Below the pieces are notes generated by a model. That model saw nothing but the letters and a program-made list of their open reading frames with translations. It ran no database searches and had not been told where the DNA came from. 64,000 nucleotides of DNA from Rhizobacter sp. Root1238 (GTDB taxonomy: Bacteria > Pseudomonadota > Gammaproteobacteria > Burkholderiales > Burkholderiaceae_C). Shown piece by piece: positions 24,974 to 32,180 of this stretch (its first letter is position 1; every line of letters starts with the position of its first letter). A program made the translations under genes and the position numbers. Location: the NCBI RefSeq assembly GCF_001425825.1, contig NZ_LMDM01000045.1:173109-237108 (forward strand). Reading direction: 5' to 3'.

Positions 24974-26098
24974 TCAGGGCGCCAGGGTTGTTTCACGCCG
25001 GGGGACGTGGATCATCACGACGGGCACGGGGAAGCTGTTGAGGTCGCGTTGCTGCCACCATTCCCGCCCCTTCTTGCCCACCAGCACTTGCGCGATCTCG
25101 AACAGGTTCTTCTTCAGTGGCCGCGCGACGCGCCACGTGAGGCTGAACCGCTGCAGCTCCGGCTCGATCACGATCGTGTCGAGCGTCGCGGTGTAGTCCT
25201 CGCGCTCTCCGCGCTTCGGGAACACGTGCACCGGCGCCACCAGGTTCGGGATCGTGAACCGCGTCAGCCCCTCGGGCGTCAGGTTCGCCAGCGCCACCTC
25301 GACCGGCCCGCCGACGAACGCCTGCAGCGGCAGCTGCTGGTCCAGCGGCGCCGCCTGGAAGTACTGCGCGTCGAAATCCGGCGGCAGGAACGGGAAATGC
25401 TGGTCGAGCCATTCGTCGTCGTAGGTGCCGGCGAAGCGCGAGCGCGACGACCACCCGCGCCCGAGCGGCCCGTACGACATCGGCGCGTAGTCGCTGTCCG
25501 GATCGCTGACGCTGCGCCCGATCTCCTCGGTGCGCGGCAGCGGCTTGCCGTCGACCCAGGCCTTCTTCAGGTGCTTGTGGAAACCTGTGCCGACCGGGTT
25601 CGCCATGTAGGCGGCATGCTGCGACGGGTCTTCATGCGCGAGGTCGGCACCGCCATACGCCACGTCGTAGCTGATCGGCTGCGTGACGAACGGCTCGGCC
25701 GGCGTCGCGCGCAGCGTGGCCAGGCCGCAGTCCCAGTGCCGTGCACCGACCACCGCGATGCGCTTGCTCCAGTTGCCGATGCGGATGCCGGTCTCGACGC
25801 GCGTCGTCGGCCGGCCGTGCGGCGCATGCGCACTGCCGAGCAGCAGCACGTCGACGCGTGGCTTGCGCGGCGCGAAGTCGACTTCGTACACCGGCGCCGA
25901 CAGCCCCGGTTCGCCGGTGAAGGTGTCGGCCATCACCAGCGGAAGCTGCTCGTCGTGCAGCGCGAAATGCGTCGCCGGTTCGCCGGCGAGCGGAAAGCGG
26001 AAGGTGCCCTTGATGACGACCACGAGCGACTCGCGCCCGCTCGGCTCGAGCCCCATGTTGTAGCCCGCCGTCATGCGGGTGGCGTTGATCAGCTCCAT
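24974..26098 (-). CDS. DUF2169-family T6SS effector adaptor
   Basis: A 374-residue protein. The N-terminus with VVVIKGTFRFP and the region LLLGSAHAPHGRP, followed by VVGARHW, match DUF2169, a family of adaptor proteins that connect PAAR-like effectors to their VgrG. There is no signal or membrane segment. It sits between the DUF6484 and ketosynthase-like genes in an operon of seven genes on the minus strand. It is the likely loading chaperone for the DUF4150 effector encoded two genes downstream; this is inferred from the family and the order. Confidence 0.88.
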   Translation of the reverse strand: MELINATRMTAGYNMGLEPSGRESLVVVIKGTFRFPLAGEPATHFALHDEQLPLVMADTFTGEPGLSAPVYEVDFAPRKPRVDVLLLGSAHAPHGRPTTRVETGIRIGNWSKRIAVVGARHWDCGLATLRATPAEPFVTQPISYDVAYGGADLAHEDPSQHAAYMANPVGTGFHKHLKKAWVDGKPLPRTEEIGRSVSDPDSDYAPMSYGPLGRGWSSRSRFAGTYDDEWLDQHFPFLPPDFDAQYFQAAPLDQQLPLQAFVGGPVEVALANLTPEGLTRFTIPNLVAPVHVFPKRGEREDYTATLDTIVIEPELQRFSLTWRVARPLKKNLFEIAQVLVGKKGREWWQQRDLNSFPVPVVMIHVPRRETTLAP

Positions 26099-26117
26099 GC
26101 GGGTACTGCAGCGTCGA

Positions 26118-26687
26118 TCAGTTCAACTGCACCGAGCCGCCCTTGATGCGGTTCACGCCGGTCGAGCGGCTGGAGACGTAGCTGCCCTGGATCAGCACCT
26201 TGCCGGCTTCGGTCAGCGTGATGCTGGCCTTGCCGCAGCGCAACGTGAGCTCCTTCTTCGCGCTGACCAGCATGCGCTGGCCGTCGCTGTCGAGCTGCAC
26301 CTGGTCGGGCCGGTCGGCCAGCGGCCAGCCGGCGGCCGGGCGCAGCACGCCGGTGACGATCGGCAGCGCCGCATCGCCGTTCTCGAACATCAGCGTGACC
26401 TGCGCACCGATGTGCGCGCCATGCAGGTCGAGCACCGAGCGCGCACGCAGCGCCGCGGTGCCGGGCTGGCCGGGGTACAGCACCAGCGGCGTCGCGCCGT
26501 CGTCGGTGATCGCGATCAGTTCGCCGACCACGACCGACGGCAGCGGCTCGCTGCGCAGCACCGCCGCGCGCGACTGCAGCAGCGGCTGCAGCGCATCGTG
26601 CGGATCGCCGACGGGCGGGAGTGGCGTGGCTTCCTCGCGCTCGTGCGCTTCCAGGAGTTGTTGGTCCAGCGTGTCGCGGCCGCTCAT
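26118..26687 (-). CDS. DUF6484 protein of the VgrG operon
   Basis: A 189-residue protein. The middle domain (VVVGELIAITDDGATPLVLYPGQ, then ALRARSVLDLHGAHIG) matches DUF6484, a small beta-barrel found in VgrG effector operons. The C-terminal third (KKELTLRCGKASITLTEAGKV) repeats the beta-helix style seen at the end of VgrG, so it may extend or cap the spike. It begins 8 bases after the vgrG stop on the minus strand. The ATG at 26687 is the first sensible start. Confidence 0.82.
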   Translation of the reverse strand: MSGRDTLDQQLLEAHEREEATPLPPVGDPHDALQPLLQSRAAVLRSEPLPSVVVGELIAITDDGATPLVLYPGQPGTAALRARSVLDLHGAHIGAQVTLMFENGDAALPIVTGVLRPAAGWPLADRPDQVQLDSDGQRMLVSAKKELTLRCGKASITLTEAGKVLIQGSYVSSRSTGVNRIKGGSVQLN

Positions 26688-26695
26688 CGTGTGCC

Positions 26696-28975
26696 TCAGT
26701 TCTGCAGAATCTTGGAGCCCTTCATCACGATGTTGCCGCCGGCCTTCTTGTTGATGTTGCCGGAGCCCTCCACCGTGATGTCCTTGCCCTTGATGACGAT
26801 CGTGCCGTCTTTCTTCATCGTGATGCTGGCGTTGCCAGTCTTCAGCGTGATGGAGTCGGCCGCCTCGAGCACGTAGTTCTTGCCCACCTTCAGCGTGTTG
26901 TCTTCGCCGATGGTGGTGTTGCGCGCCTTGGCCACCTGCACGCTCTGCTTGCCGCCGACGCTCAGGCTGCGGTCGGAGCCGACGTCGATGCTCTGCTTGG
27001 CGCCGATCGAATGGCTTTCGTTGATGCCGACCGAGACCGAGCGCGTGGCGCCCACCGTGATGCTCTGCGCCGCGCCGACCACCACTTCCTGCGCCGCGCC
27101 GATCGCCACCGTTTCGTTGACGCCGACCGCGCGGGTGCGCTGCAGCGCGACCGTCTCGGTCTTGCTGGCGCCGATGGTCACCGTGCGGTTGCTGCCGATC
27201 GCGATCGTCTCGTTCGAACCCACCGTTTCGGTGCGGTTGACACCGATCGCGATGGTCTCGTTGCTGCCGACCTTCTCGTTGCGGTTGACGCCGATCGTGA
27301 TGTCTTCGTTGTTGCCGACCTTCTCGGTGCGGTCGACGCCGATCGTGATGGTCTCGTTGTTGTCGACGGTCTCGGTGCGGTCGTGCTTGACGTGCACCGT
27401 CTCGTCGTGGTCGATGGTCTTGGTGCGGTCGTGGCCGACCCATTTGGCTTCGTCGTTCTCGACCTCGATCAGCTGGTCTTTCTCGGCGTGCAGCCACAGC
27501 TGCTCGGCGCCCTGCTTGTCCTCGAAGCGGATCGCGTTGGCGTTGCCGTAGCCGCCGCCTTTCGACGAGCGGGTCAGGATGCCCGACTGCGTCGCGTTGG
27601 CCGGCAGATCCCACGGCGGCATCTGCTCGGCGTTGTAGACGCGGCCGGTGATCAGCGGCTGGTCGGGATCGCCCTCGAGGAAGCCGACGACCACTTCCTG
27701 GCCGATGCGCGGAATCGAGATGCCGCCGAAGTTCTTGCCGGCCCAGGGCGACGACACCCGCACCCAGCACGAGCTCTTCTCGTTGTTCTGGCCGAGGCGG
27801 TCCCAGTGGAACTGCACCTTCACGCGGCCGTACTTGTCGGTGAAGAGTTCTTCGCCGCCGGGGCCCACCACCACGGCCGTCTGCGGGCCCTGCACGAAGG
27901 GCTTGGGCGTGATGCGCTGCGGGCGGAACTGCTGCTTGCTCGGGATCGCCGAGAAGGCGCACTGGAAGCCGGCGCCGGCACCGCCCGAGTCGTGCACGCC
28001 GAGCTCGGCCTTCACCGACATCGACGTGATCAGGTACTCGCTGTTCTGGTCTTCGCGCGGGTGCTTGGTGAGCTTCAGGTTGCAGCCGACCTTCAGGCCG
28101 AGCGCGTTCGACGCGCCGCGCAACTGCGTGTAGCGCGACTGGATCTCGTCCATGCGGTTCTCGATCCACTGCGAGCCGTCGGCCTTCTGGACGTAGTCGC
28201 CCTGGTAGTCGAAGCTTTCGTAGTCGGCGAGATCGTGCGAGCGGGTGTTGGCGGTCTCGACCTCGAGCGAGGTCGACGGGCGCTCGAAGTCGTAGCTCGT
28301 CATCACCGTCTTGCCGGTGCGCACCGATTCGTCGAACACCCAGTTCGAGATGTATTCCTGGTCGGGCGGCGCGCTCGCGCTGTCTTCGATGTAGCGCATG
28401 CTTTCGTAGCCCGGCGCTGCGTCGTGCGCGCTCTGCGAGTCGACGAGGATCAGCTTGTGCGCGCCGTCGGTGTGCTCGAAGTACCAGTAGATGCCTTCGT
28501 GCTCCAGCAGGCGCGCGATGAAGTTGTAGTCGCTCTCGCGGTACTGCACGCAATACGTCCACGGCTGGTACGAGCGGAACAGCTTGGGTTCGAAGCTCGC
28601 GACGCCGTGGTCGCCGAACACCTTCTTGACGATGTCGGGCACCGACATGTCCTGGAAGATGCGGCAGTCGGTGGTGCGGGTCAGGAACCACAGCCACGGC
28701 CGCACGGTGGCGCGGTAGCCGAAGTAGCGGCCCTTGTGCCCGCCCAGGCCGAAGCGCGTGACGTAGCCGTTGTAGTGGCGCTTGGCGCCGCTCGCGAGCG
28801 TGACGTTGACGGTGACCAGCTTGCCGAGCAGGTCCTGCGGCTTCAGGTCGGACTTTTCGCTCAGCAGCGACAACTGCATGTCGCCCAGCGAACTCAGGCC
28901 GGTCGAGTACGTCATCGACTCGAAGAACAGGTCTTCGGCCGGAAGCGGTGAACTCAGCGTGATGGGATTGGCCAT
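26696..28975 (-). CDS. vgrG: T6SS spike protein VgrG/TssI
   Basis: A 759-residue VgrG. Residues 1-480 form the gp27-like and OB parts, with family motifs RESDYNFIARLLEHEGIYW at about 155-175 and PVYNAEQMPPW-like VYNAEQMPPW near 480. The gp5-like C-terminal stalk (about 535-740) is a run of 8-residue repeats. It starts at ATG 28975; an upstream extension is not supported. The protein trimerises at the tip of the Hcp tube and carries the effectors encoded downstream. It is the head of an operon and is divergent from tae4. No extra effector domain is fused at its C-terminus. Confidence 0.95.
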   Translation of the reverse strand: MANPITLSSPLPAEDLFFESMTYSTGLSSLGDMQLSLLSEKSDLKPQDLLGKLVTVNVTLASGAKRHYNGYVTRFGLGGHKGRYFGYRATVRPWLWFLTRTTDCRIFQDMSVPDIVKKVFGDHGVASFEPKLFRSYQPWTYCVQYRESDYNFIARLLEHEGIYWYFEHTDGAHKLILVDSQSAHDAAPGYESMRYIEDSASAPPDQEYISNWVFDESVRTGKTVMTSYDFERPSTSLEVETANTRSHDLADYESFDYQGDYVQKADGSQWIENRMDEIQSRYTQLRGASNALGLKVGCNLKLTKHPREDQNSEYLITSMSVKAELGVHDSGGAGAGFQCAFSAIPSKQQFRPQRITPKPFVQGPQTAVVVGPGGEELFTDKYGRVKVQFHWDRLGQNNEKSSCWVRVSSPWAGKNFGGISIPRIGQEVVVGFLEGDPDQPLITGRVYNAEQMPPWDLPANATQSGILTRSSKGGGYGNANAIRFEDKQGAEQLWLHAEKDQLIEVENDEAKWVGHDRTKTIDHDETVHVKHDRTETVDNNETITIGVDRTEKVGNNEDITIGVNRNEKVGSNETIAIGVNRTETVGSNETIAIGSNRTVTIGASKTETVALQRTRAVGVNETVAIGAAQEVVVGAAQSITVGATRSVSVGINESHSIGAKQSIDVGSDRSLSVGGKQSVQVAKARNTTIGEDNTLKVGKNYVLEAADSITLKTGNASITMKKDGTIVIKGKDITVEGSGNINKKAGGNIVMKGSKILQN
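26930..27420 (-). repeat. Octapeptide repeat array in the VgrG stalk
   Basis: About eighteen consecutive 8-residue units follow one another, such as NNETITIG, VDRTEKVG, SNETIAIG and INESHSIG. Gly or Ala closes nearly every unit and Val/Ile alternates inside it, the pattern of the VgrG triple-stranded beta-helix. The DNA repeats (24-base periodicity) are imperfect. Confidence 0.85.
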
Positions 28976-29044
28976 GGGTGCGCTTGCTGTGCAGACAAAG
29001 GGCGCACGGGCGGTGCACCATGGTCCCCAGAGTAGGAAAACCGG

Positions 29045-29083
29045 CCCGGGGGGTAAAGCGACGAAAGTCATGTACCCCCCGGG
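29045..29083. promoter_or_regulatory. Perfect 11-bp dyad between vgrG and tae4
   Basis: CCCGGGGGGTA at 29045-29055 and TACCCCCCGGG at 29073-29083 are exact reverse complements around a 17-base spacer, in the 182-base divergent region. It could be an operator for both genes or a hairpin in the 5' leader of tae4. No T-run follows on either strand. Confidence 0.5.
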
Positions 29084-29157
29084 ACGGGGCGCTCGCGCCG
29101 GGTGGTTTGCCCTAGCATCCGCGCAGGCCGGAAGGCCGATCAGGTGAGGAGAACACG

Positions 29158-29799
29158 ATGGGCGCAAGAAAACCAGGGCCGCTGTGCGTGACCAGCGCGG
29201 AGCGCCGCGACAGCGGCACCGCGTGCCTGCACCGCACCGATCCGCCCGGGCCGACCCGCTCGAAGACCGAGCCCAAGCCGCCGGAACTGACCTTCGACAA
29301 GCTGTGGCAGGGCTACCCGAGCAGCAAGCCCTATGTGGACAAGTCGGGCGATCCGCCGAAGGGCTTCGAGAACCAGTGCGCGATCAAGGTCAGCGTCGCG
29401 CTGCATGCGGCGGGCGTCGACATGAAATCGTTTCGAGGTGCATCGGTCAGCGTCGACGACAAGCGCCTGGCGATCCGCGCGGAGGAACTGGCGGCGTGGT
29501 TAAAGACGCAGCATCTCATCGGGCTGCCGCTGAAGCCGGAGAACGTGACCGGCAAGGAGTGGCAGGAGAAGATCAAGGGGCGCAAGGGGATCGTGTTCTT
29601 TGCGAACTACTGGGCGCGACCGGGCGAAAAGAATCTGACCGGGGACCACATCGACCTGTGGAACGGCAGCCGACTGACGGCTTCCGGCTGGCAAGGCATT
29701 GCAGTCACGGTGGCGCGGTTTGGCCTCGGCATGGAGTCGGGCCTCGGTTTCTCGAACCTGGGTGATGCCACGTCGATCCTGTTCTGGGAGATTCGATGA
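29158..29799 (+). CDS. tae4: T6SS peptidoglycan amidase effector Tae4
   Basis: A 213-residue protein behind a GAGGAG box. Residues 1-40 are a variable polar leader. The catalytic Cys74 lies in FENQCAIKVSVAL and the His164 in GDHIDLWNG, the two signature motifs of Tae4, an NlpC/P60-like amidase that cuts the D-Glu to diaminopimelate bond of peptidoglycan in the target periplasm. No Sec signal is present, consistent with T6SS delivery. A membrane-protein gene overlaps its stop (ATGA) where the immunity gene normally lies, but that protein does not look like Tai4. Confidence 0.92.
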   Translation: MGARKPGPLCVTSAERRDSGTACLHRTDPPGPTRSKTEPKPPELTFDKLWQGYPSSKPYVDKSGDPPKGFENQCAIKVSVALHAAGVDMKSFRGASVSVDDKRLAIRAEELAAWLKTQHLIGLPLKPENVTGKEWQEKIKGRKGIVFFANYWARPGEKNLTGDHIDLWNGSRLTASGWQGIAVTVARFGLGMESGLGFSNLGDATSILFWEIR

Positions 29800-30113
29800 A
29801 GAGGCTTTTCTTTTCTACCGCCGTGGCGGTGGGGTTTCTCTTGGGCTGCGCCATCGCCCGTGCCTTGTGGGGAGCATGGACGCCGCTCTGTTCCGAAACC
29901 TGTGCTCCCTCGTTGACCTTGAGTCTGTACGCGTTCTCTTTGGCGTTGCCGTTCATCTGGGGCTACGTGGGCGCGACCGTGGGATCGCCAACGAGTAGCC
30001 GCAAGCGCAAGGTCACCACTGCCGTGGTTGCATCTGCTTTCACGGCGGCAACCATCGTGGGCTTGACCATTGCGCTGCATGTGGTGCCGCCGGTGAACTC
30101 GATATCCGGCTGA
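29796..30113 (+). CDS. Small membrane protein, candidate immunity to Tae4
   Basis: A 105-residue protein with three hydrophobic helices (about 5-22, 42-60 and 72-95) and a two-Cys periplasmic-type loop (PLCSETCAP). It starts in the tae4 stop codon (ATGA), so it is made together with the toxin, as expected of an immunity protein. The known Tae4 inhibitor Tai4 is a soluble exported protein of similar size without multiple membrane helices, so either this is a different immunity type or it serves another role. GC is slightly lower than in neighbouring genes. Confidence 0.75.
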   Translation: MKRLFFSTAVAVGFLLGCAIARALWGAWTPLCSETCAPSLTLSLYAFSLALPFIWGYVGATVGSPTSSRKRKVTTAVVASAFTAATIVGLTIALHVVPPVNSISG

Positions 30114-30119
30114 GCGGTC

Positions 30120-30479
30120 GTGACAGAAGGTGGGCGAAAGAAGTGGTTGCCACGCTTGGCGAGCGTCATGAAATCGCTCGTCGCCGCGATTGGTGCATTC
30201 GTGGTCGGTCTTCTTCTGACGTGGCTTTGCCTCTACACGCTGAGTCACGCGCATCTGCCGCACCTTGGGCAGAAGCGCAGCGGCTGCGATGTCGACCATT
30301 GCGGACCCTCGTGGGTTGCGCCCGCCACTCTCGTGTTCTTGCTGTTGCCCGCGGTGGGTTTTGCCTTCACGGGATACGTGGCTGCTCGCCGTGGGTGGAC
30401 GGTGCGCAAGACGGGAGGGATCTTCGCAATCCTGATCGTTGCCACCACGCTCCTGTTTACCTGCATGTTCATGCTGTAG
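30120..30479 (+). CDS. Second small membrane protein, candidate immunity
   Basis: A 119-residue protein from GTG 30120; ATG 30168 (MKSLVAAIG) is an alternative and would remove a basic leader. It has three hydrophobic helices (about 20-40, 65-88 and 97-117), with a His/Cys-rich loop (SHAHLPHLGQKRSGCDVDHCG) between the first two. The layout (helix, Cys-containing loop, two helices) resembles the preceding gene, which suggests an old tandem duplication. Both follow tae4 with almost no gap. Function unknown. Confidence 0.65.
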   Translation: MTEGGRKKWLPRLASVMKSLVAAIGAFVVGLLLTWLCLYTLSHAHLPHLGQKRSGCDVDHCGPSWVAPATLVFLLLPAVGFAFTGYVAARRGWTVRKTGGIFAILIVATTLLFTCMFML

Positions 30480-30647
30480 CCGCTCTATGGCGCCTCGCCA
30501 CTCACCAACCGTTACGCCTCCACCCCTCGATCCGCCGATTCCCCGTTGTCCAACGCCCCCCGGCGCCCGTAACATTCCTGCCGCAATGGAAGAGGGCAGA
30601 CGGGCGCCACCCAGGACGCCCGCGTCGACCGCATCGGAGGGATCTTC

Positions 30648-31013
30648 ATGGCATTGCATGGCGCCAACACCGCCCCGCAGGAAAACCTGCCCGAACTGAC
30701 CAGGCTGCGCTTCATCGTCGGCGGGCAGCACGGCGTCAACTTCTTCTTCGTGCTGAGCGGCTTCATCCTGACCTATCGCCATCACGACTGGTTCGACGGC
30801 GGCGTTCGCGATGGCTTCGAAGGCGGTCCGCCGCTGGTGCACGGGCTGTTCGTGCTCGGCACCGTGGCCGCTTCCGTGCTCTGCTACCGCTTCGTCGAGG
30901 TGCCGTGGCGGCGCCGCTTGCGCGGCACAGTCGGTGCTGACACGCTGGACACTCCCGCGGCCGCCGCACCGGCCGCATCCCTGCAATCCCAACCGAGACC
31001 CGCTCTGCCATGA
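30648..31013 (+). pseudogene. Remnant of an acyltransferase-3 (OafA-type) gene
   Basis: The 121-residue frame keeps three separate pieces of an acyltransferase-3 membrane enzyme: the N-terminal ENLPELTRLRF, the GVNFFFVLSGFILTYRHHDWF segment that normally follows the first helices, and the C-terminal VCYRFVEVPWRRRL-type end (SVLCYRFVEVPWRRRL). The intact family has about 350-400 residues; the catalytic His region between RLRF and GVNFFF and most of the helices are missing. Two in-frame deletions explain this. A good GGAGGG box and ATG remain, and the frame overlaps the next gene by ATGA, so it may still be translated to keep coupling. Confidence 0.75.
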
Positions 31014-32071
31014 ACTCTTCCACGCTGATGCCCGCGCCGCGCCCGCGCGAGATCGAGGCCCAGACCCGGCCGGTCGACAACGGCTGGCTGCAATGGGTGG
31101 CCGAGAACAAGCTGCGCAACTGCGCGATGGAGTCGATGCTGCAGACGATGACGGCCGCCGGCCTGTCGCGTGCCGAGTCCGAGGCCGCGATCATCCGCAT
31201 GGACAGCGACCCGGCCTACCTCGCGGCCAAGCGCTACCAGCAGATGCAGCGCAAGTTCGAATCGGTGCTCGCGAACCAGCAGAAGCTGTGGGAATCGTCG
31301 CCGCACTACGGCCGCGTCGAGAAGCGCAGCCATGTGTCGCGCGACGAGTTCATTGAACGCTATGTGCGCGGCAGCCGCCCGCTGGTGCTCACCGAAGCGG
31401 CACGCGACTGGCCGGCGCGCACGCGCTGGTCGCCGCAGGACCTGAAGACTCGCTTCGGCCACCTCGACGTCGAGATCCAGGCCGAGCGCAACGCCGACTC
31501 GAACTACGAGCAGAACAAGCTCGAGCACCGGCGCACGGTGCGGCTTGGCAACTTCGTCGACCAGGTGCTGGCCGGCGGCGCGACCAACGACTACTACCTG
31601 ACGGCCAACAACGAGGTGCTGCGCCGCCCCGAGTTCGCGCCGCTGCTGAAGGACATCGGCACGTTGCCCGAGATCTGCGACCCGGCGCAGCTGGCGGCGC
31701 GCTCGTCGTTCTGGTTCGGGCCGGCCGGCACGCGCACGCCGCTGCACCACGACACGCTGATGCTGATGCACACGCAGATCGTCGGTCGCAAGCGCTGGCG
31801 TTTCATCTCGCCGCTGGAGACGCCGAAGCTCTACAACCACTTCCGCGTCTACAGCCCGATCGACCTCGACGCGCCGGACCTGGTGCGCCACCCCGATTTC
31901 GCGAGCGTGAAGGTGCTGGAGGTGATCGTCGAGCCGGGCGAAACGATGTTCCTGCCGCTCGGCTGGTGGCACCAGGTGACCTCGCTGGACGTGAGCCTGT
32001 CCTTCTCGTACTCCAACCTGGCGATCCCGAACGACTTCACCTACGTGAACGCGGAGATCCACAACTGGTGA
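31010..32071 (+). CDS. Cupin/JmjC-like oxygenase family protein
   Basis: A 353-residue protein. After an N-terminal helical part (residues 1-100, ESMLQTMTAAGLSRAESEAAI) comes a Cupin_8/JmjC domain. The metal-binding HHD lies at about 245-247 (PLHHDTLML) and the second His at about 320 (GWWHQVTSL), so the Fe(II) site is complete. The family uses 2-oxoglutarate to hydroxylate proteins or small molecules. It overlaps the degraded acyltransferase gene by ATGA, so the original pair may have worked on one product. The substrate is unknown. Confidence 0.88.
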   Translation: MNSSTLMPAPRPREIEAQTRPVDNGWLQWVAENKLRNCAMESMLQTMTAAGLSRAESEAAIIRMDSDPAYLAAKRYQQMQRKFESVLANQQKLWESSPHYGRVEKRSHVSRDEFIERYVRGSRPLVLTEAARDWPARTRWSPQDLKTRFGHLDVEIQAERNADSNYEQNKLEHRRTVRLGNFVDQVLAGGATNDYYLTANNEVLRRPEFAPLLKDIGTLPEICDPAQLAARSSFWFGPAGTRTPLHHDTLMLMHTQIVGRKRWRFISPLETPKLYNHFRVYSPIDLDAPDLVRHPDFASVKVLEVIVEPGETMFLPLGWWHQVTSLDVSLSFSYSNLAIPNDFTYVNAEIHNW

Positions 32072-32180
32072 TGTGACGCTCCTTGTCTGGAATGCCTCTT
32101 GCAACTGGTGCTCGAACAAAACGAATGCCAGCACGGGCGGGTAACCGCCTGTATCAGCAACAGCGAACAGGGAGGGTTCC

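Noticed and set aside
21843..24996. Long plus-strand frames across the VgrG effector operon
   Set aside because: All are in antisense to genes with recognisable T6SS domains and have skewed composition.
26621..28951. Plus-strand open frame of about 776 codons opposite vgrG
   Set aside because: It mirrors the VgrG octapeptide repeats as Val/Asp/Ala-rich repeats and has no start context.
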